Positions 1 to 8,672 of a stretch of DNA of 64,000 bases are shown in pieces. Numbering within the stretch: the first letter of the stretch is position 1; every line of letters starts with the position of its first letter. The notes below the pieces were generated by a model. The model saw only the letters and a program-made list of their open reading frames with translations, made no database searches and was not told where the DNA came from. A program made the translations under genes and the position numbers. The stretch spans positions 186,001 to 250,000 of the forward strand of contig NW_027478923.1 of NCBI RefSeq assembly GCF_051014685.1, written 5' to 3'. The stretch comes from Ptiloglossa arizonensis (lineage: Eukaryota; Arthropoda; Insecta; Hymenoptera; Colletidae).

Positions 1-142
1 AATTCCTGTTGCATCTGAAAGTAGAAACTCGCCCGATTACAATGGTATGGGTATTTTTTCCCTAGGCCATTCTGGTTAAGCGTTTGGAGCAGCAGAAGTG
101 CGAAAAATTTGTTGTCTTCTCAACCATTTCTTAGCTTCAATG

Positions 143-159
143 TCCCATATCTCGCGAAC
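143..159 (-). promoter_or_regulatory. CENP-B-box-like motif 2 (monomer positions 140-156)
   Basis: On the minus strand this reads GTTCGCGAGATATGGGA. Compared with the mammalian CENP-B box core TTCGnnnnAnnCGGG it has 8 of 9 core bases (CGGG is TGGG) and 11 of 17 of the full consensus. It recurs in most monomers. It is broken in G and M types by the CGCAACGG deletion and weakened in Q by CGCGGACGG. With equal base frequencies an 8-of-9 match is expected about 0.04 times per 177-bp unit on both strands. Whether any protein binds is unknown. Confidence 0.35.
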
Positions 160-207
160 GGATTGAACTAACCCAAAAATTCCTATTGCATCTGAAAGTT
201 GATACTC

Positions 208-224
208 GCCCGATTACAACGGTG
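208..224 (-). promoter_or_regulatory. CENP-B-box-like motif 1 (monomer positions 28-44)
   Basis: The minus strand reads CACCGTTGTAATCGGGC here and TACCGTTGTAATCGGGC in most A, C, K, M and P monomers. It matches 12 of 17 positions of YTTCGTTGGAARCGGGA but only 7 of 9 core bases, since TT is AC. Types with CCGTATG lose a further core base and types E and I lose one in CGGG. It lies 65 bp from motif 2 on the same strand. A 7-of-9 core match is expected by chance about once in two monomers' worth of sequence, so alone it is weak. Confidence 0.25.
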
Positions 225-534
225 TGTGTATTTTTTCCCTAGGCCATTCTGGTTAAGCGTTTGGAGCAGCAGAATTGCGAAAAATATGTTCTCTTCTCAA
301 CCATTTCTTAGCTTCAAACTCGCATATCTCGCGAACGGATGGGCCTAACCCTAAAATTCCTATTGCATTTGAAAGTAGAAACTCGCCCGATTACAACGGT
401 ACGTTTATTTTTTCCCTAGGCCACTCTGGTTAAGCGTTTGGAGCAGCAGAATTGCGAATAATTTGTTCTCTTCTCAACCAGTTCTTAGCTTCAAACTCCC
501 ATATCTTGCGAACGGATTGACCTAACCCACAAAT

Positions 535-711
535 TCCTGTTGCATCTGAAAGTAGAAACTCGCCCGATTACAACGGTATGTGTATTTTTTCCCTAGGCCA
601 TTCTGGTTAAGTGTTTGGAGCAGCAGAATTGCGAAAAATTTGTTGTCTTCTCAACCAGTTCCTAGCTTCAAACTCCCATATCTCGCGAACGGATTGACCT
701 AACCCAAAAAT
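535..711 (+). repeat. Hybrid monomer S/T
   Basis: Begins as S (AAGTGTTTGG) and ends as T (CCAGTTCCTAG). The switch lies between about 604 and 657. Confidence 0.82.
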
Positions 712-889
712 TCCTGTTGCATCTGAAAGTAGAAACTCGCCCGATAACAACGGTATGTGTATTTTTTTCCCTAGGCCATTCTGGTTAAGCGTTTGGAGCA
801 GCAGAATTGCGAAAATTTTGTTCTCTTCTCAACCATTTCTTAGCTTCAAACTCCCATATCTCGCGAACGGATTGGCCTAACCCAAAAAT
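712..889 (+). repeat. Monomer type A (178 bp)
   Basis: Diagnostic marks are CGATAACAACGG, a seven-T tract, GAAAATTTTGTTCTC and ATTGGCC before the next unit. The CGATAAC and T7 marks are shared with other left-half copies (7432, and 22817 further on). Copies from 26882 onward have CGATTAC and T6, so two A lineages exist. Confidence 0.85.
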
Positions 890-1066
890 TCCTATTGCAT
901 TTGAAAGTAGAAACTCGCCCGATTACAACGGTACGTGTATTTTCTCTCTAGGCCATTCTGGTTAAGCGTTTGGAGCAGCAGAAGTGCGAAAAATTTGTTC
1001 TCTTCTCAACCAATCCTTAGTTTCAATTTCCCATATCTCGCGAACGGATTGAACAAACCCAAAAAT
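890..1066 (+). repeat. Monomer type B
   Basis: Diagnostic marks are GTACGTG, TTTTCTCTCTAGG in place of the usual T6CCCTAGG, CCAATCCTTAGTTTC and GAACAAAC. B almost always follows A and precedes C. Confidence 0.85.
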
Positions 1067-1243
1067 TCCTATTGCATCTGAAAGTAGAAACTCGCCCGAT
1101 TACAACGGTATGTGTATTTTTTCCCTAGGCCATTCTGGTTAAGCGTTTGGAGCAGCAGAATTGCGAAAAATATGTTCTCTTCTCAACCATTTTTTAGCTT
1201 CAAACTCTCATATCTCGCGAACGGATGGGCCTAACCCTAAAAT
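1067..1243 (+). repeat. Monomer type C
   Basis: Diagnostic marks are AAAATATGTTCTC, CATTTTTTAG, CTCTCATA, GATGGGCC and ACCCTAAA at the end of the unit. The last mark gives one short AACCCTAAA string per C monomer (1233-1241), a coincidental likeness to the plant telomere unit. Confidence 0.85.
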
Positions 1244-1420
1244 TCCTATTGCATTTGAAAGTAGAAACTCGCCCGATTACAACGGTACGTGTATTTTTCC
1301 CCTAGGCCATTCTGGTTAAGCGATTGGAGCAGCACAAGTGCGAAAAATTTGTTGCCTTGTCAACCACTTCTTAGCTTCAAAGTCCCTTATCTCACGAACG
1401 GATTGACCTAACCCAAAAAT
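1244..1420 (+). repeat. Monomer type D
   Basis: Diagnostic marks are GTACGTG, TTTTTCCCCTAGG, GCGATTGG instead of GCGTTTGG, GCACAAGTG, TTGCCTTGTC and CCCTTATCTCACG. It is the most distinctive type, which makes D hybrids easy to see. Confidence 0.85.
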
Positions 1421-1597
1421 TCCTATTGTAACTGAAAGTAGAAACTCGTCCGATTACAACGGTATGGGTATTTTTTCCCTAGGCCATTCTGGTTAAGCGT
1501 TTGGAGCAGCAGAAGTGCGAAAAATTTGTTGTCTTCTCAACCATTTCTTAGCTTCAATGTCCCATATCTCGCGAACGGATTGAACTAACCCAAAAAT
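1421..1597 (+). repeat. Monomer type E
   Basis: Diagnostic marks are TTGTAACTG, CTCGTCCG, GTATGGGTA, AATGTCCC and GAACTAAC. E differs from I mainly by TCTTCTC versus TCTTCCC. The CGTCCG change alters the minus-strand CENP-B-like motif 1 in this type. Confidence 0.85.
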
Positions 1598-1774
1598 TCC
1601 TATTGCATCTGAAAGTTGATACTCGCCCGATTACAACCGTATGTGTATTTTTTCCCTGGGCCATTCTGGTTAAGCGTTTGGAGCAGCAGAAGTGCGAAAA
1701 ATTTGTGGTCTTCTCAACCAGTTCTTAGCTTCAAACTCCCATATCTCGCGAACGGATTGACCTAACCCAAAAAT
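1598..1774 (+). repeat. Monomer type F
   Basis: Diagnostic marks are GTTGATAC, CCGTATG, CCTGGGCC in place of CCTAGGCC, TTGTGGTC and CCAGTTCTT. It is a sister of J and R. Here, as in all CCTGGG types, the AvrII-type palindrome CCTAGG is absent. Confidence 0.8.
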
Positions 1775-1948
1775 TCCTGTTGCATCTGAAAGTAGAAACT
1801 CGCCCGATTACAACGGTATGTGTATTTTTTCCCTAGGCCATTCTGGTTAAGCGTTTGGAGCAGCAGAATTGCGAAAATTTTTTGCCTTCTCAACCATTTC
1901 TTGTCTTCAAACTCCCATATCTCGCAACGGATGACCTAACCCAAAAAT
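1775..1948 (+). repeat. Monomer type G (174 bp)
   Basis: Three single-base deletions relative to the usual unit give 174 bp: AAAATTTTTTGCC, CGCAACGG (loss of a G from TCGCGAACGG) and GGATGACC. CTTGTCTTC replaces CTTAGCTTC. G is a sister of M. Confidence 0.85.
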
Positions 1949-2125
1949 TCCTATTGCAATTGAAAGTAGAAACTCGCCCGATTACAACGGTGTGTGTATT
2001 TTTTCTCTAGGCCACTCTGGTTAAGCGTTTGGAGCAGCAGAATTGCGAATAATTTGTTCTCTTCTCAACCATTTCTTAGCTTCAAACTCCCATATGTCGC
2101 GAACGGATTGACCTAACCCAAAAAT
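1949..2125 (+). repeat. Monomer type H
   Basis: Diagnostic marks are GCAATTGAAAG, GGTGTGTG, CCACTCTGG, GCGAATAATTT (GCGAATTATTT in the copies at 10086, 13268, 19813 and 24054) and CATATGTCGCG. H always follows G or a hybrid ending as G. It is a sister of N. Confidence 0.85.
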
Positions 2126-2302
2126 TCCTATTGTAACTGAAAGTAGAAACTCGTCCGATTACAACGGTATGGGTATTTTTTCCCTAGGCCATTCTGGTTA
2201 AGCGTTTGGAGCAGCAGAAGTGCGAAAAATTTGTTGTCTTCCCAACCATTTCTTAGCTTCAATGTCCCATATCTCGCGAACGGATTGAACTAACCCAAAA
2301 AT
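2126..2302 (+). repeat. Monomer type I
   Basis: E-like (TTGTAACTG, CTCGTCCG, GTATGGG) but with GTCTTCCCAACC. At 29711 and 35013 an I follows D directly where E is expected, so the E to H tetramer is missing there. Confidence 0.8.
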
Positions 2303-2479
2303 TCCTATTGCATCTGAATGTTGATACTCGCCCGATTACAACCGTATGTGTATTTTTTCCTTGGGCCATTCTGGTTAAGCGTTTGGAGCAGCAGAAGTGC
2401 GAAAAATTTGTGGTCTTCTCAACCAGTTCTTAGCTTCAAACTCCCATATCTCGCGAACGGATTGACCTAACCCAAAAAT
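2303..2479 (+). repeat. Monomer type J
   Basis: F-like (CCGTATG, GGGCC, TTGTGGTC, CCAGTTCTT) but with GAATGTTGATAC. This copy has TTCCTTGGGCC instead of TTCCCTGGGCC. Confidence 0.8.
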
Positions 2480-2656
2480 TCCTGTTGCATCGGAAAGTAG
2501 AAACTCGCCCGATTACAACGGTATGGGTATTTTTTCCCTAGGCCATTCTGGTTAAGCGTTTGGAGCAGCAGAAGTGCGAAAAATTTGTTGTCTTCTCAAC
2601 CATTTCTTAGCTTCAATGTCCCATATCTCGCGAACGGATTGAACTAACCCAAAAAT
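2480..2656 (+). repeat. Monomer type K
   Basis: Diagnostic marks are GCATCGGAAAG, GTATGGG, AATGTCCC and GAACTAAC. The copies at 30065 and 35367 share an extra change, CCTGATGCATCGG, at an offset of exactly 5,302 bp. Confidence 0.85.
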
Positions 2657-2833
2657 TCCTATTGCATCTGAAAGTTGATACTCGCCCGATTACAACCGTA
2701 TGTGTATTTTTTCCCTGGGCCATCCTGGTTAAGCGTTTGGAGCAGCAGAAGTGCGAAAAATTTGTTGTCTTCTCAACCATTTCATAGCTTCAAACTCCCA
2801 TATCTCGCGAACGGATTGACCTACCCCAAAAAT
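2657..2833 (+). repeat. Monomer type L
   Basis: Diagnostic marks are GTTGATAC, CCTGGGCCATCCTGG, CATTTCATAG and GACCTACCCC. A sub-lineage with CGCCCTATTAC occurs at 20521, 24762, 30242, 35544 and 40319, while the L monomers at 2657, 5310, 10794 and 33245 keep CGCCCGATTAC. Confidence 0.85.
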
Positions 2834-3008
2834 TCCTGTTGCATCTGAAAGTAGAAACTCGCCCGATTACAACGGTATGTGTATTTTTTCCCTAGGCCAT
2901 TCTGGTTAAGCGTTTGGAGCAGCAGAATTGCGAAAATTTTTTGCCTTCTCAACCATTTCTTGTCTTCAAACTCCCATATCTCGCAACGGATTGACCTAAC
3001 CCAAAAAT
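2834..3008 (+). repeat. Monomer type M (175 bp)
   Basis: Two deletions give 175 bp: AAAATTTTTTGCC and CGCAACGGATTGACC. CTTGTCTTC is usual; CTTGCCTTC marks a sub-lineage from about 48.6 kb onward. Because 177 is divisible by 3 and this type is 2 bp short, a short open frame opens across M and the next monomer. That frame is a by-product of the deletions, not a gene. Confidence 0.85.
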
Positions 3009-3185
3009 TCCTATTGCATTTGAAAGTAGAAACTCGCCCGATTACAACGGTGTGTGTATTTTTTCCCTAGGCCACTCTGGTTAAGCGTTTGGAGCAGCAG
3101 AATTGCGAATAATTTGTTCTCTTCTCAACCATTTCTTAGCTTCAAACTCCCATATGTCGCGAACGGATTGACCTAACCCAAAAAT
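3009..3185 (+). repeat. Monomer type N
   Basis: H-like (GGTGTGTG, CCACTCTGG, GCGAATAATTT, CATATGTCGCG) but with GCATTTG rather than GCAATTG. Many copies between 11146 and 42086 also carry CGCGAACGAATTG. Confidence 0.85.
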
Positions 3186-3362
3186 TCCTATTGCATCTGA
3201 AAGTAGAAACTCGCCCGATTACAACCGTATGTGTATTTTTTCCCTAGGCCATTCTGGTTAAGCGTTTGGAGAAGCAGAAGTGCGAAAAATTTGTGGTCTT
3301 CTCAACCAGTTCTTAGCTTCAAACTCCCATATCTCGCGAACGGATTGACCTAACCCAAAAAT
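3186..3362 (+). repeat. Monomer type O
   Basis: Diagnostic marks are CCGTATG combined with CCTAGGCC, TTGGAGAAGCAG, TTGTGGTC and CCAGTTCTT. Confidence 0.85.
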
Positions 3363-3539
3363 TCCTGTTGCATCTGAAAGTAGAAACTCGCCCGATTACA
3401 ACGGTATGGGTATTTTTTCCCTAGGCCATTCTGGTTAAGCGTTTGGAGCAGCAGAAGTGCGATAAATTTGTTGTCTTCTCAACCATTTCTTAGCTTCAAT
3501 GTCCCATATCTCGCGAACGGATTGAACTAACCCAAAAAT
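3363..3539 (+). repeat. Monomer type P
   Basis: Diagnostic marks are GTATGGG, AATGTCCC and GAACTAAC with a normal GCATCTGAAAGTAG start. This copy carries a private GTGCGATAAAT that recurs 2,653 bp downstream. Confidence 0.8.
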
Positions 3540-3716
3540 TCCTATTGCCTCTGAAAGTTGATACTCGCCCGATTACAACCGTATGTGTATTTTTTCCCTG
3601 GGCCATTCTGGTTAAGCGTTTGGAGCAGCAGAAGTGCGAAAAATTTGTTGTCTTCTCAACCATTTCTTAGCTTCAATGTCCCATATCTCGCGGACGGATT
3701 GAACTAACCCAAAAAT
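3540..3716 (+). repeat. Monomer type Q
   Basis: Diagnostic marks are GTTGATAC, CCGTATG, CCTGGGCC, TTGTTGTC, AATGTCCC and CGCGGACGG. This copy has a private TTGCCTCTG shared with the copy 2,653 bp downstream. Near 51-56 kb, Q monomers with CGCGAACGG occur in runs of two to three. Confidence 0.8.
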
Positions 3717-3893
3717 TGCTGTTGCATCTGAAAGTTGATACTCGCCCGATTACAACCGTATGTGTATTTTTTCCCTGGGCCATTCTGGTTAAGCGTTTGG
3801 AGCAGCAGAAGTGCGAAAAATTTGTGGTCTTCTCAACCAGTTCTTAGCTTCAAACTCCCATATGTCGCGAACGGATTGACCTAACCCAAAAAT
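3717..3893 (+). repeat. Monomer type R
   Basis: F-like (GTTGATAC, CCGTATG, CCTGGGCC, TTGTGGTC, CCAGTTCTT) but usually starting CCTGTTG. This copy has the private ATTGCTGTTG start and CATATGTCGCG, both repeated at +2,653 bp. Confidence 0.8.
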
Positions 3894-4955
3894 TCCTGTT
3901 GCATCTGAAAGTAGAAACTCGCCCGATTACAATGGTATGGGTATTTTTTCCCTAGGCCATTCTGGTTAAGCGTTTGGAGCAGCAGAAGTGCGAAAAATTT
4001 GTTGTCTTCTCAACCATTTCTTAGCTTCAATGTCCCATATCTCGCGAACGGATTGAACTAACCCAAAAATTCCTATTGCATCTGAAAGTTGATACTCGCC
4101 CGATTACAACGGTGTGTGTATTTTTTCCCTAGGCCATTCTGGTTAAGCGTTTGGAGCAGCAGAATTGCGAAAAATATGTTCTCTTCTCAACCATTTCTTA
4201 GCTTCAAACTCGCATATCTCGCGAACGGATGGGCCTAACCCTAAAATTCCTATTGCATTTGAAAGTAGAAACTCGCCCGATTACAACGGTACGTTTATTT
4301 TTTCCCTAGGCCACTCTGGTTAAGCGTTTGGAGCAGCAGAATTGCGAATAATTTGTTCTCTTCTCAACCAGTTCTTAGCTTCAAACTCCCATATCTCGCG
4401 AACGGATTGACCTAACCCAAAAATTCCTGTTGCATCTGAAAGTAGAAACTCGCCCGATTACAACGGTATGTGTATTTTTTCCCTAGGCCATTCTGGTTAA
4501 GTGTTTGGAGCAGCAGAATTGCGAAAAATTTGTTGTCTTCTCAACCATTCCTTAGCTTCAATGTCCCATATCTCGCGAACGGATTGACCTAACCCAAAAA
4601 TTCCTATTGCATCTGAAAGTTGATACTCGCCCGATTACAACGGTATGTGCATTTTTTCCCTGGGCCATTCTGGTTAAGCGTTTGGAGCAGCAGAATTGCG
4701 AAAAATTTGTTGTCTTCTCAACCAGTTCCTAGCTTCAAACTCCCATATCTCGCGAACGGATTGACCTAACCCAAAAATTCCTGTTGCATCTGAAAGTAGA
4801 AACTCGCCCGATTACAACGGTATGTGTATTTTTTCCCTAGGCCATTCTGGTTAAGTGTTTGGAGCAGCAGAATTGCGAAAAATTTGTTGTCTTCTCAACC
4901 ATTCCTTAGCTTCAATGTCCCATATCTCGCGAACGGATTGACCTAACCCAAAAAT
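3894..4955 (+). repeat. Accessory monomers P' X Y S T S
   Basis: P' 3894 (CAATGGTATGGG), X 4071 (AATATGTTCTC with CTCGCATA), Y 4248 (GTACGTTTA, CCACTCTGG, CCAGTTCTT), S 4425 (TTAAGTGTTTGG, CCATTCCTTAG), T 4602 (GTTGATAC, GTATGTGCATTT, CCTGGGCC, CCAGTTCCTAG), S 4779. These types are outside the A-R series. X and Y are confined to the left 8 kb; S and T recur at 60286-60639. Confidence 0.85.
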
Positions 4956-5132
4956 TCCTATTGCATCTGAAAGTTGATACTCGCCCGATTACAACGGTAT
5001 GTGCATTTTTTCCCTGGGCCATTCTGGTTAAGCGTTTGGAGCAGCAGAAGTGCGAAAAATTTGTGGTCTTCTCAACCAGTTCTTAGCTTCAAACTCCCAT
5101 ATCTCGCGAACGGATTGACCTAACCCAAAAAT
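4956..5132 (+). repeat. Hybrid monomer T/J
   Basis: Begins as T (GTATGTGCATTT, CCTGGGCC) and ends as J or F (AGTGCG, TTGTGGTC, CCAGTTCTT). It closes copy 1 of the 15-mer and is followed by K, as J normally is. Confidence 0.82.
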
Positions 5133-7431
5133 TCCTGTTGCATCGGAAAGTAGAAACTCGCCCGATTACAACGGTATGGGTATTTTTTCCCTAGGCCATT
5201 CTGGTTAAGCGTTTGGAGCAGCAGAAGTGCGAAAAATTTGTTGTCTTCTCAACCATTTCTTAGCTTCAATGTCCCATATCTCGCGAACGGATTGAACTAA
5301 CCCAAAAATTCCTATTGCATCTGAAAGTTGATACTCGCCCGATTACAACCGTATGTGTATTTTTTCCCTGGGCCATCCTGGTTAAGCGTTTGGAGCAGCA
5401 GAAGTGCGAAAAATTTGTTGTCTTCTCAACCATTTCATAGCTTCAAACTCCCATATCTCGCGAACGGATTGACCTACCCCAAAAATTCCTGTTGCATCTG
5501 AAAGTAGAAACTCGCCCGATTACAACGGTATGTGTATTTTTTCCCTAGGCCATTCTGGTTAAGCGTTTGGAGCAGCAGAATTGCGAAAATTTTTTGCCTT
5601 CTCAACCATTTCTTGTCTTCAAACTCCCATATCTCGCAACGGATTGACCTAACCCAAAAATTCCTATTGCATTTGAAAGTAGAAACTCGCCCGATTACAA
5701 CGGTGTGTGTATTTTTTCCCTAGGCCACTCTGGTTAAGCGTTTGGAGCAGCAGAATTGCGAATAATTTGTTCTCTTCTCAACCATTTCTTAGCTTCAAAC
5801 TCCCATATGTCGCGAACGGATTGACCTAACCCAAAAATTCCTATTGCATCTGAAAGTAGAAACTCGCCCGATTACAACCGTATGTGTATTTTTTCCCTAG
5901 GCCATTCTGGTTAAGCGTTTGGAGAAGCAGAAGTGCGAAAAATTTGTGGTCTTCTCAACCAGTTCTTAGCTTCAAACTCCCATATCTCGCGAACGGATTG
6001 ACCTAACCCAAAAATTCCTGTTGCATCTGAAAGTAGAAACTCGCCCGATTACAACGGTATGGGTATTTTTTCCCTAGGCCATTCTGGTTAAGCGTTTGGA
6101 GCAGCAGAAGTGCGATAAATTTGTTGTCTTCTCAACCATTTCTTAGCTTCAATGTCCCATATCTCGCGAACGGATTGAACTAACCCAAAAATTCCTATTG
6201 CCTCTGAAAGTTGATACTCGCCCGATTACAACCGTATGTGTATTTTTTCCCTGGGCCATTCTGGTTAAGCGTTTGGAGCAGCAGAAGTGCGAAAAATTTG
6301 TTGTCTTCTCAACCATTTCTTAGCTTCAATGTCCCATATCTCGCGGACGGATTGAACTAACCCAAAAATTGCTGTTGCATCTGAAAGTTGATACTCGCCC
6401 GATTACAACCGTATGTGTATTTTTTCCCTGGGCCATTCTGGTTAAGCGTTTGGAGCAGCAGAAGTGCGAAAAATTTGTGGTCTTCTCAACCAGTTCTTAG
6501 CTTCAAACTCCCATATGTCGCGAACGGATTGACCTAACCCAAAAATTCCTGTTGCATCTGAAAGTAGAAACTCGCCCGATTACAATGGTATGGGTATTTT
6601 TTCCCTAGGCCATTCTGGTTAAGCGTTTGGAGCAGCAGAAGTGCGAAAAATTTGTTGTCTTCTCAACCATTTCTTAGCTTCAATGTCCCATATCTCGCGA
6701 ACGGATTGAACTAACCCAAAAATTCCTATTGCATCTGAAAGTTGATACTCGCCCGATTACAACGGTGTGTGTATTTTCTCCCTAGGCCATTCTGGTTAAG
6801 CGTTTGGAGCAGCAGAATTGCGAAAAATATGTTCTCTTCTCAACCATTTCTTAGCTTCAAACTCGCATATCTCGCGAACGGATGGGCCTAACCCTAAAAT
6901 TCCTATTGCATTTGAAAGTAGAAACTCGCCCGATTACAACGGTACGTTTATTTTTTCCCTAGGCCACTCTGGTTAAGCGTTTGGAGCAGCAGAATTGCGA
7001 ATAATTTGTTCTCTTCTCAACCAGTTCTTAGCTTCAAACTCCCATATCTCGCGAACGGATTGACCTAACCCAAAAATTCCTGTTGCATCTGAAAGTAGAA
7101 ACTCGCCCGATTACAACGGTATGTGTATTTTTTCCCTAGGCCATTCTGGTTAAGTGTTTGGAGCAGCAGAATTGCGAAAAATTTGTTGTCTTCTCAACCA
7201 TTCCTTAGCTTCAATGTCCCATATCTCGCGAACGGATTGACCTAACCCAAAAATTCCTATTGCATCTGAAAGTTGATACTCGCCCGATTACAACGGTATG
7301 TGCATTTTTTCCCTGGGCCATTCTGGTTAAGCGTTTGGAGCAGCAGAATTGCGAAAAATTTGTTGTCTTCTCAACCAGTTCCTAGCTTCAAACTCCCATA
7401 TCTCGCGAACGGATTGACCTAACCCAAAAAT
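5133..7431 (+). repeat. 15-mer tandem duplication, copy 2 (13 monomers)
   Basis: Order K L M N O P Q R P' X Y S T, then an A monomer at 7432 in place of S. Similarity to copy 1 runs on to about 7465, where copy 2 has CGATAAC. One difference noted by eye is TATTTTCTCCC near 6773 against TATTTTTTCCC in copy 1. Confidence 0.92.
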
Positions 7432-7963
7432 TCCTGTTGCATCTGAAAGTAGAAACTCGCCCGATAACAACGGTATGTGTATTTTTTTCCCTAGGCCATT
7501 CTGGTTAAGCGTTTGGAGCAGCAGAATTGCGAAAATTTTGTTCTCTTCTCAACCATTTCTTAGCTTCAAACTCCCATATCTCGCGAACGGATTGGCCTAA
7601 CCCAAAAATTCTTATTGCATTTGAAAGTAGAAACTCGCCCGATTACAACGGTACGTGTATTTTCTCTCTAGGCCATTCTGGTTAAGCGTTTGGAGCAGCA
7701 GAAGTGCGAAAAATTTGTTCTCTTCTCAACCAATCCTTAGTTTCAATTTCCCATATCTCGCGAACGGATTGAACAAACCCAAAAATTCCTATTGCATCTG
7801 AAAGTAGAAACTCGCCCGATTACAACGGTATGTGTATTTTTTCCCTAGGCCATTCTGGTTAAGCGTTTGGAGCAGCAGAATTGCGAAAAATATGTTCTCT
7901 TCTCAACCATTTTTTAGCTTCAAACTCTCATATCTCGCGAACGGATGGGCCTAACCCTAAAAT

Positions 7964-8140
7964 TCCTATTGCATTTGAAAGTAGAAACTCGCCCGATTAC
8001 AACGGTACGTGTATTTTTCCCCTAGGCCATTCTGGTTAAGCGATTGGAGCAGCAGAATTGCGAAAAATTTGTTGTCTTCTCAACCATTCCTTAGCTTCAA
8101 TGTCCCATATCTCGCGAACGGATTGACCTAACCCAAAAAT
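7964..8140 (+). repeat. Hybrid monomer D/S
   Basis: D marks (GTACGTG, TTTTTCCCC, GCGATTGG) give way to S marks (GAATTGCG, CCATTCCTTAG) near 8055. The same hybrid recurs at 16276 and 18222, so it has been copied as a unit. Confidence 0.85.
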
Positions 8141-8495
8141 TCCTATTGCATCTGAAAGTTGATACTCGCCCGATTACAACGGTATGTGCATTTTTTCCCT
8201 GGGCCATTCTGGTTAAGCGTTTGGAGCAGCAGAATTGCGAAAAATTTGTTGTCTTCTCAACCAGTTCCTAGCTTCAAACTCCCATATCTCGCGAACGGAT
8301 TGACCTAACCCAAAAATTCCTGTTGCATCTGAAAGTAGAAACTCGCCCGATAACAACGGTATGTGTATTTTTTTCCCTAGGCCATTCTGGTTAAGCGTTT
8401 GGAGCAGCAGAATTGCGAAAATTTTGTTCTCTTCTCAACCATTTCTTAGCTTCAAACTCCCATATCTCGCGAACGGATTGGCCTAACCCAAAAAT

Positions 8496-8672
8496 TCCTA
8501 TTGCATTTGAAAGTAGAAACTCGCCCGATTACAACGGTACGTGTATTTTCTCTCTAGGCCATTCTGGTTAAGCGTTTGGAGCAGCAGAATTGCGAAAAAT
8601 ATGTTCTCTTCTCAACCATTTTTTAGCTTCAAACTCTCACATCTCGCGAACGGATGGGCCTAACCCTAAAAT
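8496..8672 (+). repeat. Hybrid monomer B/C
   Basis: B start (TTTTCTCTCTAGG) with C end (AAAATATGTTCTC, CTCTCACA, GATGGGCC). The switch falls in the conserved core near 8556-8590. Confidence 0.85.

Larger units (their letters stand above)
1..711 (+). repeat. Left segment: monomers P', X, Y, S/T
   Basis: P' (4-180) is a P-type monomer with CAATGGTATGGG. X (181-357) and Y (358-534) are types found only in the left 8 kb. 535-711 is an S/T hybrid: it begins like S (TTAAGTGTTTGG) and ends like T (CCAGTTCCTAG). Compared with P' X Y S T at 6548-7431 this segment is exactly one monomer shorter, and the hybrid marks where it was lost. Confidence 0.9.
712..3893 (+). repeat. Reference 18-mer higher-order repeat, A to R (3,182 bp)
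   Basis: This is the only place where all 18 types occur consecutively. Monomer starts: A 712, B 890, C 1067, D 1244, E 1421, F 1598, G 1775, H 1949, I 2126, J 2303, K 2480, L 2657, M 2834, N 3009, O 3186, P 3363, Q 3540, R 3717. Lengths are 177 except A 178, G 174 and M 175, which sum exactly to 3,182. Several types are sister pairs (E-F, I-J, K-L and P-Q; G-H and M-N), so the 18-mer itself seems built from older dimers and tetramers. Near-complete relatives lacking one monomer occur at 18576-21580, 22817-25821 and 31479-34481. Confidence 0.9.
2480..5132 (+). repeat. 15-mer tandem duplication, copy 1 (2,653 bp)
   Basis: Order K L M N O P Q R P' X Y S T S T/J. It repeats at an offset of exactly 2,653 bp (15 x 177 minus 2 for the M deletions). 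Private variants shared with copy 2 include GCGATAAAT, GCCTCTG and ATTGCTG. The next-to-last S and the closing T/J hybrid (4956-5132) are not in copy 2. Confidence 0.92.

Noticed and set aside
41..70. T-rich GTATTTTTTCCC as a promoter or terminator
   Set aside because: It recurs in every monomer with no associated gene or hairpin, so it is simply part of the satellite unit.
1..177. Half-monomer duplication within the 177-bp unit (CTCGCCCGATT versus CTCGCGAACGGATT)
   Set aside because: The resemblance is limited to about ten bases with gaps and does not extend on either side by eye.
1233..1241. Telomere-like AACCCTAAA in C-type monomers
   Set aside because: It occurs once per C monomer, is not itself in tandem, and differs by one or two bases from the ordinary ACCCAAAAATT of other types.
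2879..3070. 63-codon open frame, repeated with near-identical sequence at about 30 M monomers across the window
   Set aside because: It starts at GTG, not ATG, spans an M monomer and part of the next, and ends at the TAG within CCCTAGG. It exists only because M is 2 bp shorter than the 177-bp unit. Changes between copies show no synonymous bias that I can see. It is satellite, not a gene.
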